DNA from: Dromiciops gliroides
Taxonomy: Eukaryota; Chordata; Mammalia; Microbiotheria; Microbiotheriidae
Assembly (NCBI RefSeq): GCF_019393635.1
Contig: NC_057864.1
Location: forward strand, 86,199,882 to 86,263,881
Reading direction: 5' to 3'
DNA length: 64,000 nucleotides
In this document: piece after piece, positions 12,201-22,611 of the stretch
How positions within the stretch are numbered: position 1 is the stretch's first letter
Layout of the letters: every line of letters starts with the position of its first letter
The notes under the pieces: generated by a model
Seen by the model: the letters and a program-made list of their open reading frames with translations, nothing else
What the model was told of the DNA's origin: nothing
Database searches by the model: none
Translations under genes and position numbers: made by a program

Positions 12201-12720
12201 AGGTTTGTCATGGGAAATTTTGAAGTTAGGATCCAATGCAATTAGATTTTTCAGAAGGAAAAGTCATTTTAGGTAGAAAGGAAAGGATAGAACTTTTTTT
12301 AGTTGAGAGAGTATGAATCCACTCCTGTGATGTATAGCAAATATATTTACTTGGATAAATTGGAGAGCATAAATTCTTGGAATAAGACTGACAGTTTATA
12401 AAAACTGCCCAAACTTACCTTTTTCAATAAATTCTACTGCGTTAAACCAACCTAAAAGCTACTCATACCATTCTAGATTATTTTCATTTCTGCTTATGTA
12501 ATATTTATTTCTGTCTCTGTACAACTGGGTAGCTTGGGAAGAGAATTGAATAATGTGAGGTCATGATAAGAAACATTAAACTGATTTGAGATATATGAAA
12601 AAACACCCTTCTAAGAGAAGGAATGGCGAAAGCACAAAATGCTTAGCAAAGATAACTTGTGTAAACTCTAAGAGGAACAGATTAGAAGAGAAAGAATAGC
12701 AAATAGGAAATCAACATAGC
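9213..12720. other. Long repeat-poor stretch, no gene recognised
   Basis: About 3.5 kb of AT-rich DNA without a recognised transposon. The longest + strand frame (10386-10649, 87 codons, hydrophobic) has no recognisable domain and no splice or promoter context, so I do not call it a gene. A 16-base direct repeat AGATAACTAGAGGGAT occurs at 10961-10976 and 10981-10996. An exon of a large gene or a conserved non-coding element could be hidden here and would need a comparative alignment. Confidence 0.35.
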
Positions 12721-12724
12721 CATA

Positions 12725-12815
12725 GGATGATAGGGTTAGTGGTAAAAAAAAACCTCAGAGGTTATGCAACCCCCTAATTTACAGATTAGGAAATTGAGGT
12801 TGAGAGTGGTATGCC
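12725..12815 (-). repeat. MIR-like remnant
   Basis: CCTCAGAGGTTATGCAACCCC followed by TTTACAGATTAGGAAATTGAGG is the typical reverse-orientation MIR-family segment. Short and diverged. Confidence 0.35.
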
Positions 12816-12869
12816 TCACAAAAGTTCATAATGCATCATATTTTGATGTATCCTATGATACATTAACAA

Positions 12870-13200
12870 TGGCCTCCTTGCTCTGCCTCTCACTATATAC
12901 TCCCTATTCCTATACCCAGCATTTTTAACTGCTATCTCTAATTAATGGAACTTTCTCTTCATCTCTACTTCCCAGTTTCCCTGAATTCCTTCAAGTTTCC
13001 ATTAAATTCCCGCCCTCTTCAAGAAGCATCTCTTGGTTCCCCCTTAATTCTAGTGCCAACTATCTGTTGCTTATCTCCATTTTATCTTGTTTATATATAA
13101 CTGTTTGCATATTGTCTTAAGGGCAGGAACTGTCTTTTGACTTGGCTCATTTCTCTAGTGTATGACACCTAGTAGGTGCTTAATAAATGCTAGTTATGTA
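12870..13200 (+). repeat. L2 LINE 3' end
   Basis: Follows the L2 3' region: TTCCTTCAAGTTTCCATTAA, CCTCTTCAAGAAGCATCTCT, TTAATTCTAGTGCC, GGGCAGGAACTGTCTTTTG, and the terminal ACACCTAGTAGGTGCTTAATAAATGC. A 5'-truncated, non-coding old copy. Confidence 0.6.
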
Positions 13201-13801
13201 ACTGATTTATTGGGAATTTAACTCAGGTTTCTTGACTTCAAATCCAGTATTCTTCCCACTGCACGATAGTGCTTATACATGAGTGTGTTATAAGACTTTA
13301 GGATATCTAAAAATAGAAAGCTTGTTAAGTAACTCAGTGACAAATTAGTAAGTAGGACTGAGAAGAAAACATAATTAAAATTTTTCCAAATTATTTTTGC
13401 ACTTCTGTATTCAGTAGAAAGTTGTATAATAGCTAATGGTAATCAACTTAAAGAAAAGAAAGGCCTGAGATGAAAGATGAAGTTAATTTTGATCTATTGT
13501 CATTTATTTAATGGGAGAGCATTCAAATATATATTTTCAGGGGTACATGTAGAACTGGAAATCCCATTAACAGACAGCTCAGGTAACTATATTTGCAAAG
13601 GATTAATAATTGAAATTATATTTAAAAATCACCAATGTAAATATAGATTGGAGGAGCACTACAGATTGTGACTTAAGGAATGTCCATGATCAATTATTTG
13701 AAGGAAAAAAATAGCATAGAAAAGAACTGTAAAATATTAAGAGAATATGCTGAAACTAGAGCACCTCAAATCAATCTTGAGCAAGTCAAAAGTAAATAGT
13801 A

Positions 13802-13954
13802 GGGGCAGCTAGATGGCGCAGTGGATAGAGCACCAGCTCTGGATTCAGGAGTACCCAAGTTCAAATCCAGCCTCAGACACTTAACACTTAACTAGCTGTG
13901 TGACCCTGGGCAAGTCACTTAACCCCAATTGCCTCACTAAAAAAAAAAAAAAAA
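13802..13954 (+). mobile_element. Marsupial CORE-SINE
   Basis: Full length from GGGGCAGCTAGATGGCGCAG to an A-tail of about 16. Carries AGGAGTACC, ACTTAACACTTA and the CCCCAATTGCCTCA tail (AGTACC/TTAAC group). An imperfect duplication TCAAAAGTAAAT / TCAGAAGCAAAG may be its target-site duplication. Confidence 0.92.
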
Positions 13955-13964
13955 TCAGAAGCAA

Positions 13965-14465
13965 AGGGAAAAACCACAAGAAGACACAAACAAAAAAAGG
14001 GAAAGGGAAAATATGCTTCGATCTGCACTCAGACTCCGTGGTTCTTTTTAAGATGCAGAGAACATTTTCTATCATGAGTCTTTTGGAATTGTTTTGGATC
14101 ATTGTATTATCAAGAAGAGCTAAATCTGTCACAGTTGATCACTCAATGTTGTTACTGTGCACAATCTTCTCCTGTTTCTGATCACTTCACTCAGTATCAT
14201 TTCATTTAAGTCTTTCCAGGTTTTTTCTGAAATCTTCCTACTCATCATTTCTTACAGTACAATAATATTCCATTGCCTTCATATACCGCAACTTGTTCGG
14301 TCATCCCCCAACTGACAGGTATCCCTTCAATTTCCAATTTTTTGCCACCACAAAAAGAACAGTTATAAATATTTTTGTACATATGGGTCCTTTCTTCTTT
14401 TTTATGATCTCTTTGGGATATAGACCTAGTAGTGGTATTACTGTGTCAAAGGCTATGTGTAATTT
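13965..14465 (-). mobile_element. L1 3' end (end of ORF2 plus 3'UTR)
   Basis: In - orientation it matches the other L1 3' ends of the window: GAATTGTTTTGGATCATTG, GTTCTGATCACTTCACT-type, CTTTCCAGGTTTTTTCTGAA, then the ORF2 tail region around 14290-14460 (reverse of the segment encoding the EWL.KLWY...MEYY-type C-terminus). ORF2 is not open. The right edge meets a second L1 3' end at about 14466. Confidence 0.75.
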
Positions 14466-14570
14466 TTTTTTCATTTATTTATTTAAAGTTTTGAGTTCCT
14501 AATTTCCTCTCTCCTGACCCTACATCAGAAGACATTTTTCCCTTTGGATATTATATATTGTCCTTCTGAT
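14466..14570 (-). mobile_element. Second L1 3'UTR piece inserted against the first
   Basis: T-run and (ATTT) stretch at 14464-14484 (a degenerate A-tail read in reverse), then GTTTTGAGTTCCTAATTTCCTC, the reverse of the terminal L1 3'UTR. Interrupted at 14580 by a SINE. Confidence 0.5.
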
Positions 14571-14580
14571 CAGCCAAATT

Positions 14581-14734
14581 CTTTTTTTTTTTTTTTTTTG
14601 CAGGGCAATGGGGGTTAAGTGACTTGCCCAGGGTCACGTAGCTAGTAAGTGTTGAGTGTCTGAGGTCAGATTTGAACTCAGGTACTCCTGAATCCAGGGC
14701 TGGTGCTTTATCCACTGCACCATCTAGCTGCCTC
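14581..14734 (-). mobile_element. Marsupial CORE-SINE
   Basis: Reverse-orientation copy: T-run (A-tail) at 14581-14600, then GCAGGGCAATGGGGGTTAAG through CCATCTAGCTGCCTC. Flanked by a perfect 9-bp duplication CAGCCAAAT (14571-14579 and 14735-14743). Tail type CCCCCATTGCCCTGC with AGGAGTACC. Confidence 0.93.
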
Positions 14735-14854
14735 CAGCCAAATACTTATAATATAATTTAGAGTTACATAATCTAACAGCATATACTTAAAGTTCTAACA
14801 ATGTGAATTTATTAGCTTATAAGCCATGAAAGTGTTACTTCTTTCATGTGTATT

Positions 14855-15770
14855 TGAATATTTTTAAAATTTTATTTATTTAAAAATGAGAGTTCCAAAT
14901 TCTATCCCTCTCTTGTTCCCTCCCTCCGTACCCTCCCCCCTCCCTGAGGTGGTAAGAAATCAGATATAGGTTATACATATGGAATTATGTCAAACATTAC
15001 CATATTAGTGATTTTGTATAAAAAGACTCAAGAAAAAAAGAAAATGCAAAATAGCATGTTCAGTCTGTGTTTATTCAATATCACTTCTTTCTCAGGAGGT
15101 GGATAGTATGTTGTATCATTAGTCCTTTGGGATTGTCTTGGATAATTGTATTGCTGAGAGTAGTTAAGTCATTCACAGTTACTCATAGAACAATAATGCT
15201 GTCACTGTGAACAATGTTCTTCTGGTTCTGCTCACTTCACTATACAGCATTTCATATAAGTCATTCTAAGTTTTGTATCTCCTTTTCCATATGGCCAATT
15301 TGGCTTTTCATGTTGTTGACTCTTTTTTTCCCATGACCCTCCTGCATCTCTCTCATTTCTCTATCCATTTTTCCTTCTACCTCTCTTATTTTATCTCCAA
15401 ATTCCTTTTTGAGTGCTTCTGTGGCCTGAGTCCAATTCTTATTTCTCTTGGAAGCTTTGGATGTAGGAACCCTGATGTTGCTATCCTCTTCTGAGGGTGT
15501 ACTTCGAATTTTCCTTGTCAATAAAAAAGTTTCTGTGGGCCACATCTTTCTCTGTTTCTTCATCTTGCCCCTCTTTTACTTGACTTTTAATTCCTTCTTA
15601 AAGCAGGGCATTGCTTCCGGGCTGTACTGTCCCTAGCTTCAGGGGGTCTAATGTGGTATTATTTAAGGATTTGCACGTTCTTCACTTGCCTGAGCTGTTC
15701 TTTGCTCCATAGATAACTGCAGGCCAAGTTGCTAATTAACCAAGCAGCAAAACTGCCCTTTCTGATTCTT
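14855..15770 (-). mobile_element. L1 with ORF2 deleted: 3' end joined directly to ORF1 and 5'UTR
   Basis: Reading leftwards from 15770: a 5'UTR piece (to 15564), the ORF1 N-terminal part (15563 to about 15263), then at about 15262 an abrupt jump into the last part of ORF2 (the GCAGAACCAGAAG...TGTGAAC region) and 3'UTR ending in T-rich sequence near 14855. All of the endonuclease and reverse transcriptase and the C-terminal half of ORF1 are missing. The join lies in an AAAA shared by both parents, suggesting a microhomology event. The alternative is two separate insertions abutting by chance. Confidence 0.7.
15263..15563 (-). pseudogene. L1 ORF1, N-terminal coiled-coil half only
   Basis: About 100 codons from ATG at 15563: MKKQRKMWPTETF start, an acidic patch, then a lysine/glutamate-rich coiled coil (EALKKEFGDKIREVEGKMD...). 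The frame is still open to the deletion join at about 15262. The RRM and C-terminal domains are absent, so no RNA chaperone can be made. The N-terminus helped locate the start of the other ORF1 copies. Confidence 0.75.
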
Positions 15771-15957
15771 TTTTCACAATATGACTACTGTGGAAATATG
15801 TTTAACATGATTGTGCTATATAACCTATATAGATCGCTTGCTTTCTTGGGGAGGGGCGTGGGGAGGAGAGGAGAAAAATTTTGAACTTGAAATCCTACAA
15901 AAAACAAATATTGAAAACTATCTTTCCATGTAATTGGAACAAATAAAATAAAATACT
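15771..15957 (+). mobile_element. L1 3'UTR tail
   Basis: Opposite orientation to its left neighbour. TTCACAATATGACTACTGTGG, a purine-rich GGGGAGGGG block, GAACTTGAAATCC, GAAAACTATCTTTCCATGTAA and a final AATAAAATAAAATAC. This is the last ~190 bases of the L1 lineage seen at 3240-3382. It abuts an L1 5'UTR head-on, which would fit a 5'-inverted (twin-primed) insertion. Confidence 0.7.
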
Positions 15958-16612
15958 ATTTTAATAAGGTCTATTAGTTTCTCCCACCCTAGAAAGGCAT
16001 CAAATATAATTATGGCAACTGTATTTGATTTCTGAGGAACAATCCTACTAAGGACAGAGATGTTCATTATCTAATTGCTGGTCATTCGGTGGTAAATTCT
16101 TTGGACTTGGTTACCTCTAATAACACAGGGAAAAAAAACTGTTTTTAAAATGATAAAAGTAATCTCTTTCTGATACTCTTTAAATTGTGGATGACTAAAT
16201 TTGAAAAATGAATAGAAGGAACCTGGATCTAGGATTATTGAAAAAGTCAATTATATGTGGTACAAATGTGTTTTGAGAATATATAAAAAGAGAATTTATT
16301 CAGACATAGGATGGAAGAAAGTAAAAGTAATTTAACAAAAGGAAAATTATATCATCTAGGATATGTGCACCAGAAAAAAAAAATTGGTCATGTAGTAATG
16401 AAGAGGACAGTTAAAGTAGCTTGTCCAAGTGATGCTCTAGTATACCTCATAAATAAGAAACATAAAGGGAAGAATTTAAGCATGTTGTATAGATTTGTGG
16501 AATCTTAAATGCTACATTGATGAAGAATGAGATCTGTTGAAATTGTAATCTACATTGGTGAAAGAAACAACTTCTCTCAATAAATCAAAAATTCCTGAGC
16601 GACAGTGAGAGT
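15958..16612. other. No feature recognised
   Basis: AT-rich single-copy-looking DNA. The 65-codon frame at 16311-16508 has no recognisable domain. Confidence 0.35.
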
Positions 16613-16613
16613 G

Positions 16614-16666
<53 letters not shown>
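16613..16666. repeat. (GA)n microsatellite
   Basis: Imperfect GAGAGTGAGAGCGAGAAA followed by an uninterrupted run of about 22 GA units. Confidence 0.95.
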
Positions 16667-16667
<1 letters not shown>

Positions 16668-16779
16668 CTTTGCAGTAAAATATTTTGAATGCATAAACTT
16701 AAAATTCATAGGTTTATAAATGAAATCCATTATATTGAAATAGTTAACAAAATATTCTTTAAAAAGTTCTTTACTGAAG

Positions 16780-17000
16780 AGAGCATACGGAGCTACAGTA
16801 AAAAGAATAATAGACTTGCAGCCAAGAAAACCTGAGGTCAAAGACTGCCTTAGGTACTTCCTAGATGTCACCTTAGGAAAATGATTAAACTACTATGGTT
16901 CTCAGTTTCTTCATCTTTAAAATGGAGATAATAATAGCACCTATTTCAGTTTTGTTAAGAAGGTCAAATAAGACATGTATAAATCACTTCTTAAAACCTT
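16780..17000 (+). repeat. MIR CORE-SINE
   Basis: Long, recognisable MIR body: AATAATAGACTTGCAGCC, GAAAACCTGAGGTC, GGTTCTCAGTTTCTTCATCT, AAAATGGAGATAATAATAGC, ACCTATTTCAG. Orientation +. Confidence 0.65.
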
Positions 17001-17003
17001 AAA

Positions 17004-17004
17004 G

Positions 17005-17039
<35 letters not shown>

Positions 17040-17059
17040 ATATGTTATTATTATTATTA
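17004..17059. repeat. (TA)n then (TTA)n microsatellite
   Basis: An AT dinucleotide run with one GT interruption (about 17004-17040), followed by TTATTATTATTATTAA. Confidence 0.9.
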
Positions 17060-17096
17060 AAGTGCTCTTTAAAAACTAATCAAAAGTAATATCTTT

Positions 17097-17298
17097 GGGG
17101 CAGCTAGGTGGCACAGTGGATAAAATACCGACTCTGGATTCAGGAGGACCCGAGTTCAAATCCAATTTCAGACACTTGACACTTACTCTGTGTCCCTGGG
17201 CAAGTCACTTAACCCTCATTGCCCCACAAAAAAAAAAACAAAACCCAAAAAACAAAAGGATAAAAAAAAAGAAAAAAAGAAAGAAAAAAAGAAAGAAG
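17097..17298 (+). mobile_element. Marsupial CORE-SINE with long A-rich tail (first of a tandem pair)
   Basis: GGGGCAGCTAGGTGGCACAG through CCCTCATTGCCCCAC, then about 70 bases of A-rich tail decayed to (AAAG/AAAC) words. AGGAGGACC, TTGAC, CCCTCATT group. Preceded by AAAAGTAATATCT, which recurs after the second SINE. Confidence 0.92.
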
Positions 17299-17492
17299 GA
17301 GCAGCTAGATGGCAGAGTGGATAAAGCATCGGTCCTGGATTCAGGAGGACCTGAGTTCAAATCCAGCCTCAGACACTTGACACTAGCTGTGTGACCCTGG
17401 GTGGGTCACTTAATCCTCATTGCCCTGCAAAAAAACAAAACACACAAAAAAAACAAAAGACAAACAGACAAACAAAAAGAAAGAAAGAAAAG
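17299..17492 (+). mobile_element. Marsupial CORE-SINE (second of a tandem pair)
   Basis: GGAGCAGCTAGATGGCAGAG through CCTCATTGCCCTGC, with an A-rich tail full of AAAC/AAAG words to about 17492. AGGAGGACC, TTGAC group like its neighbour. Its 5' edge lies in the A-tail of the first SINE, in the same orientation. AAAAGAATATCT (17493-17504) closes a duplication that opens before the first copy. Confidence 0.92.
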
Positions 17493-17589
17493 AAAAGAAT
17501 ATCTGTATATGCAGAGGGAAAATGTTTCTATTTCCTTTCTCTTTTCTTGTTTGTTATTGTTATTCATTTAATTTAAATAAAACACAATC

Positions 17590-19950
17590 TCATCTTTAAT
17601 ACTCCACCCCCTAAAATAGTCCAGACAAATCTTCAAGAAGTAGCTACTAATTGATCTTTTAAGTAATTGTATGTATAAGCGAATTTTTGGTGGCATTTTT
17701 TTAGTAAAGGATCTTTAAGGATAGACATCATGAGCCTGAATTCCTTTCTAGAAAGAGTACTTAAAGAGCCAATAATTTGACTTCAAAGGGAGCAATTTCA
17801 AATGTTAGTAGCCTGTCATTAGAGAATCACTTGTGTCATCATGGAATGATGATGCCAAACTGTCGAGGCTAGAAGATATCACTTGATATCCCACTGTGAA
17901 CTGGGAGAATTCAAGTGTTCAAGATGGATGGGAATGAATAAAAAACAAATTATCTACACATTGAATACAGTACAGGTATTAATTAGATATGATACCCTGC
18001 TTTCATCTAGTGATGAATCCGTATTAACTTGCAAATTATCTGTCAACCTGTTATGTTTCTCCCTTCATTTCAGATATTATAAGTACTCTCAAAATACCCA
18101 TTCCACCCAAAGGGCAGGTGGTGCTACCATGTGAGAAGTACCTACTATATGTTATTTCTGAATTTGTCCTGGAAATTTTAAAGTTTGCTTCCAATGTTTG
18201 CTAGACCAAATGTCCATTGTTTCTAGCCAAACTTTTTGCCTTTCCCTTCTAGTTCTCTTAATGTTTTTATATTACTCTCTTTGTTAGTAGGCTAGAGACT
18301 GACAAATTTCCTAACAGCAGAGAAGTACCCTACCTACATATCATTTCATGAAAACTAAGAAGAAAAAGGAATTGAAACAGGAAATTGAGGATTGATATAT
18401 TTAAATCTTGTCACAAAAAAAATCAGTTCTACTAACCTTTGGGCATACATTGCAGTGTCAGGATATATTAGCTGTGGTAGGTACCTTTGTCAGCTCCCTA
18501 ATAGTTGTTGGGTTTTTTTCCCTGCCTGCGGAAAAGTGCTACAGTATAAACTGGGTATACCTAAGATTTTTTTCCTTCTTCAGCAAAGTGTATGATAAGC
18601 TTCCTCTTTTTGCTGAAGCTTATCTCAGGATCAAGATTCCCTTAGTGTAGTCATTCTAAGTCTTGCCCTCAGTTTTTCCTAATTTACTCTATATCTCTTG
18701 CCTGGCTTTCCCAGTTCCAGATATCCACCCTTTCCATAAATTCTAGATCCATGTAGTTATATTGAGAAGCTAGTAGTTTGGGGAGGAGAAACTTAGAACT
18801 TATAGATGTTGGGGCTTGGCCATTTTGCCAAGGAAACCAATAATTTGTATTTTTTTAAAGTCATGGGCAATTCATAATTAGATAAGCATTTCCAAAGTCT
18901 AGTACAATTATTTTTGGACCATTATCTTGCTAATCAAAGTAAATAATTCAGGAAAAAATATATTGGGAAACATTTGAAGGGGGTAGGAATATTTAGCCTA
19001 GGCAACAGAAGATCTAAAATGTGTACAATTTTCGCATCTATTTAAATGAATATTATTTGGAAAAGGGATTAAATATATTTTATGTAGCATATAAAGCCAG
19101 TACAAGCTGTTCTAGTTTACCAATTATGTTTCTAGCTACAGGACCTACTACAATTTCTGGTAGTTGCAGGATAGAATGAAAATTTATTGATTTCTATGAA
19201 ATACAGAAAATAATTATAATCATTAAATCATAACTGCTTATTTTTTCTAAAATAAAAGTTGGCCCACAGATATAAGGAAGAAAACCATTTTACTGACTTC
19301 AAAATCAATACAAAACCTCATTTTCACACAGGGCTTATGCTTAGAGCAAATTATTTCACTTCTCTCTGATCATGAGTGAAAAGCTCTACAACTTGAATGA
19401 ACAAAATGAAAATTCAGTAAAAGCATTCATGACTGGAGATAAAAAGGTAATTTTTTTTAAATAAAGAATGGAATGGCAGGGGAAGTAAGTGAACAAGCAA
19501 ACAAACCAAACAACAACAACAACTCCCCCCCCCAAATAATACCCCAAACCCTCCCCTAAACCAAAGAAAACCTGTACCTGTCAGCAACAAGGTTATTTCA
19601 AAGCTTTGTTCTAAACTGGCAGATTACATCAAATTTACCCAGGGAAAATAGAGAAAAGCAACCCTTGAAAATGCCATCTTTCCAATTTACAAAGACCCCA
19701 AATATAAGAATACAAATTCATCCCTTATAACCCTTGTGTCACATTTCTCATGGTTATCTGGGACTAAAATTCCAACTAATTTTATCTATAGAATTTTCAA
19801 GAGAATTGGGAATATCATACCATTATATTATTTTTACAATTCTTCCATTTCTCCTTGTGTAGTTAGTTATTCTTTGTTTAGTTATATCTCAAGTCTTTTA
19901 TAACCATCACAATTTTAGGAAATAATTTTTTTGTGAATAAAAAATAAACC
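17590..19950. other. No gene recognised; one paired inverted-repeat site
   Basis: About 2.4 kb of AT-rich DNA. Overlapping short frames at 18392-18650 show no known domain. Two overlapping 10-base inverted repeats lie at 18578-18624 (see findings). A homopolymeric C run (CTCCCCCCCCC) follows CAACAACAACAAC at about 19510-19533. Confidence 0.35.
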
Positions 19951-19959
19951 TTTACTTAA

Positions 19960-20060
19960 GCAAAGTTTTGGGAATATAAATACAAAAAAATTTATCATTC
20001 CTTTCAAATAGTTTACATTCTAACAAAGGAATGCATATAATATATAAAACATATATGTGA
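19960..20060 (-). repeat. Possible L2 3'-end remnant
   Basis: TTACTTAAGCAAAGTTTTGGGAATA...AGTTTACATTCTAACAAAGG follows the reverse L2 3' end (TATTAAGCACC...GGGATACAAA...GCTTACATTCTAATGGG) loosely. Confidence 0.35.
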
Positions 20061-20479
20061 CATAATGGATATGATATGATATATGATCTAAAATATGACA
20101 TATAACACAACAAAACATACCATAATGTATATAAAAGGAGTGGTGGCCAGGGAAGGATGCTCTAGTCTAGAGAGCTATTGCTCAATAGGCTAGTTAACCT
20201 GAAACTCCAGAAGCAATGGTATTATTAATTTGATTAGTATCCCTAGAGCAAGAGTTAGAGACAGGGTGTGAGAAGGAAGAGGGTATGTGCACAATAGCTA
20301 ATGGCTAGGTAGTCTCCATGTATAGCTGGATGGAGTGTGAAGGTAAATCCCAACCAGGGATCTGAAACCAGCATCAGGTGAATTTTTAGTCTCCAATGAC
20401 AATGACTGGACTGTGAGGCATTGGTAACAAATACAGTGGATTGATTTTCCCAGGGACAATGCTCTTGGATTATAGAGGT

Positions 20480-21370
20480 TCATTTATCCAATTCAAGATA
20501 TAGAAAATGGAGCTTATTATTTCCTCTTACCCCCATCCCTTTCTTCTCCCCAATTCTCCTATTACTGTTAAAGGTACAGCCATTTTCTTAGTACCTATGC
20601 TCATGGTCTCAGTGGCATCCTTGAATCTTTACATGCATGTACATCCAAATAGTCAATCTTTTCATTTTTACCTTCATATCTTGAGTATACATTCCCTTTC
20701 ATTCACTTTTGTAGCTCCAATCCTTGTTCTGGCTGTCATAATCACATCCCTGAACTACTACAATAGTGAATAGGTTGGTCTTTCTAATTCATCTCCTCCC
20801 ATTTCATCCCATCCTCCACTTAAATGGTAAAGTGATTTTCCCAAGGAGCAGGTGTAACCATCTCAGCATCTTCCCCAGTACAAGAAAGCACAATGGTTTC
20901 CTATTACCTTCAAAATAAATTGCTTTCTTTGGCATTTAAAGGGCTTCATAACCTATTCCTCTTCAATCTTTCTGATTTTTTTTTACCTTATTCATTCTAT
21001 GTACTCTGTAATCTAGGTATACTGAACTGTTGGATATTTCTCTCACAGAACACTCCATTTCCTGATTCCACACCTTTTCATTGGCTCTTGTCCATTCATA
21101 AAATGGTCTTATTTCCCTCACACACCTTTCCTGGATTCCTTAAAGATTCAGCTCATTTCTATCTTCTACAAGAGGCCCTTCCCTGCCCTTTAATGCTAGT
21201 GCCTTCTCTCTGAGATTACTTTCTATTTATAACATATATTTTTGTATAGTACATGTTGTTTTTAGCATTGGAGTATGAGCTCCTTTATAGGGAGGGAACT
21301 GTGTTATGCTTTTCTTTGTTTCCCCAACATGTCACTATAGTGCCTGGTATGGGCACTGTAGTGAGTTATG
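20480..21370 (+). repeat. L2 LINE, 3' portion (decayed ORF plus 3'UTR)
   Basis: Runs through recognisable L2 blocks: TCTCCTCCCATTTCATCCCA-type, AAGTGATTTTCCCAAGGAGCAGGT, CAATGGTTTCCTATTACCTTC, GGCATTTAAAGGGCTTCATAACC, TTCATTGGCTCTTGTCCAT, TTCCTTAAAGATTCAGCTCA, CTAGTGCCTTCTCTCTGAGAT, and the end block GAGCTCC...GGAACTGTG...GTGCCTGGTATG. Reading frames there are remnants of the L2 reverse-transcriptase ORF and are not intact. Confidence 0.65.
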
Positions 21371-21439
21371 AAAAGCTTGTTAAGTTATTGTAAAATAGTA
21401 TGATACTGATTTCATATATAACATTTGTTCAAAGCAACA

Positions 21440-21560
21440 TGATGAATTAATAGAGGGACAAGCTAAGAAGGAAGAAGTCCTAGTTCAGATCCTGTCCCTT
21501 ACAAATATGGGCTATATGACCGTGGATGACTTATCTTGTCTTCCAGTGACCTAAGCAACT
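21440..21560 (+). repeat. MIR-like remnant
   Basis: AGTCCTAGTTCAGATCCTGTC...GCTATATGACCGTGG...GACTTATCTTGTCTTCCAGTG follows the MIR body in + orientation. Diverged. Confidence 0.35.
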
Positions 21561-21569
21561 CTCCTAGAC

Positions 21570-22610
21570 TTCAAATTGCAAAAGAGTTACTAATTGTCTT
21601 GTTCAAAAATAGATTTCTCACCAAAAGTTGCCATCAACATTGAAAGCACAAGATTATATTCTTTACTAGAAGCATCTCAAAACATAAATGTCACCTATAC
21701 TTTGGTTTTCTGAAGTAATTTGCTGTTTTTAATACCTTCAAGATTCTTTCAAACTCCAAGATTCACTTGTTCCATGGTTGTTTTTTTCTAATGACTAACA
21801 TTTTGTGTTCACACACCATATAAGTTAAGATTTGAATTCACCCTTGAAATAGTAATTTTGTATATCCAAAAGTGCTATGTATTCTCTATCTGATTCCAGG
21901 AATACTTGTAGAAATGAAAGTTTTTCTGAAAGATTATAGGAACTCGAATAATAAACTGGAAGGACTTTAAAGGCCACTGAGTTCAACTCCTCTATTGTAC
22001 AGAAGCTGATTAAAATGCCTTGGCCAATTGAATCAGGTGACCAGTTAGTTAGAGGACCAAACATTTCCTCTAGTGCCCATTAATTTGCAAGAAATCCTCC
22101 AAACAGGAATTATGTGCCAACATAGAACAGTTACCAGTTCTACAGAGGAAAAGAAATTAAGAAGTCAGACAAGGTAACAGCTTTATAAATAGACAGTGGA
22201 GAAAGCTCATGCACATTTAGAACTCTAACTACTCAGCCTCCACACAATAGCAAGGCACATATACTAAATCATAGGCTTGTGCTTTGGCATGCACTCAGGG
22301 ATTTTACTTCTGCTGTAGTCTCTGCCAGTGCACTCTATCCCTGTCCTTTCTTCCCCCAGCATCCTGGTGTAACCAACAGCAGACTCCAATTCTGCGCAGC
22401 CATATGCATAGTATAGGGAAGTAGTAGGAGGATGACCATGCACTATTTGGAGGTGACCTGTAGTTAATGAATGCCAACATGGGAGAAACTGCTCAGAACA
22501 CACATTCCAAGAATGAAAAAAGAGGAGACACTGACCCAGCCCACCAAAATATCAGGAAAAGCTTTCAAATGTAGAGGTAATAACATTGGAGTAAGAGGAG
22601 TTGATTCTAC
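21570..22610. other. No feature recognised
   Basis: Single-copy-looking DNA. The - strand frame at 22264-22503 (79 codons) is cysteine- and tyrosine-containing but matches no family I know and has no flanking gene structure. A MIR-like patch (GGAAGGACTTTAAAGGCCAC) lies near 21957. Confidence 0.35.
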
Positions 22611-22611
22611 T

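Noticed and set aside
16512..16871. 119-codon - strand frame with an SLSLSL run.
   Set aside because: Produced by reading through the (GA)n microsatellite in reverse; no protein features otherwise.
17095..17394. Open frame of 99 codons with a GLSDLPRVTQ/VDKASVLDSGG-type protein, repeated in many places of the window.
   Set aside because: These recurring peptides are translations of the CORE-SINE in one or other frame, not a protein family.
22264..22503. 79-codon - strand frame in a non-repeat region as a possible exon.
   Set aside because: No recognisable domain and no evident splice sites in phase; kept as unassigned DNA.
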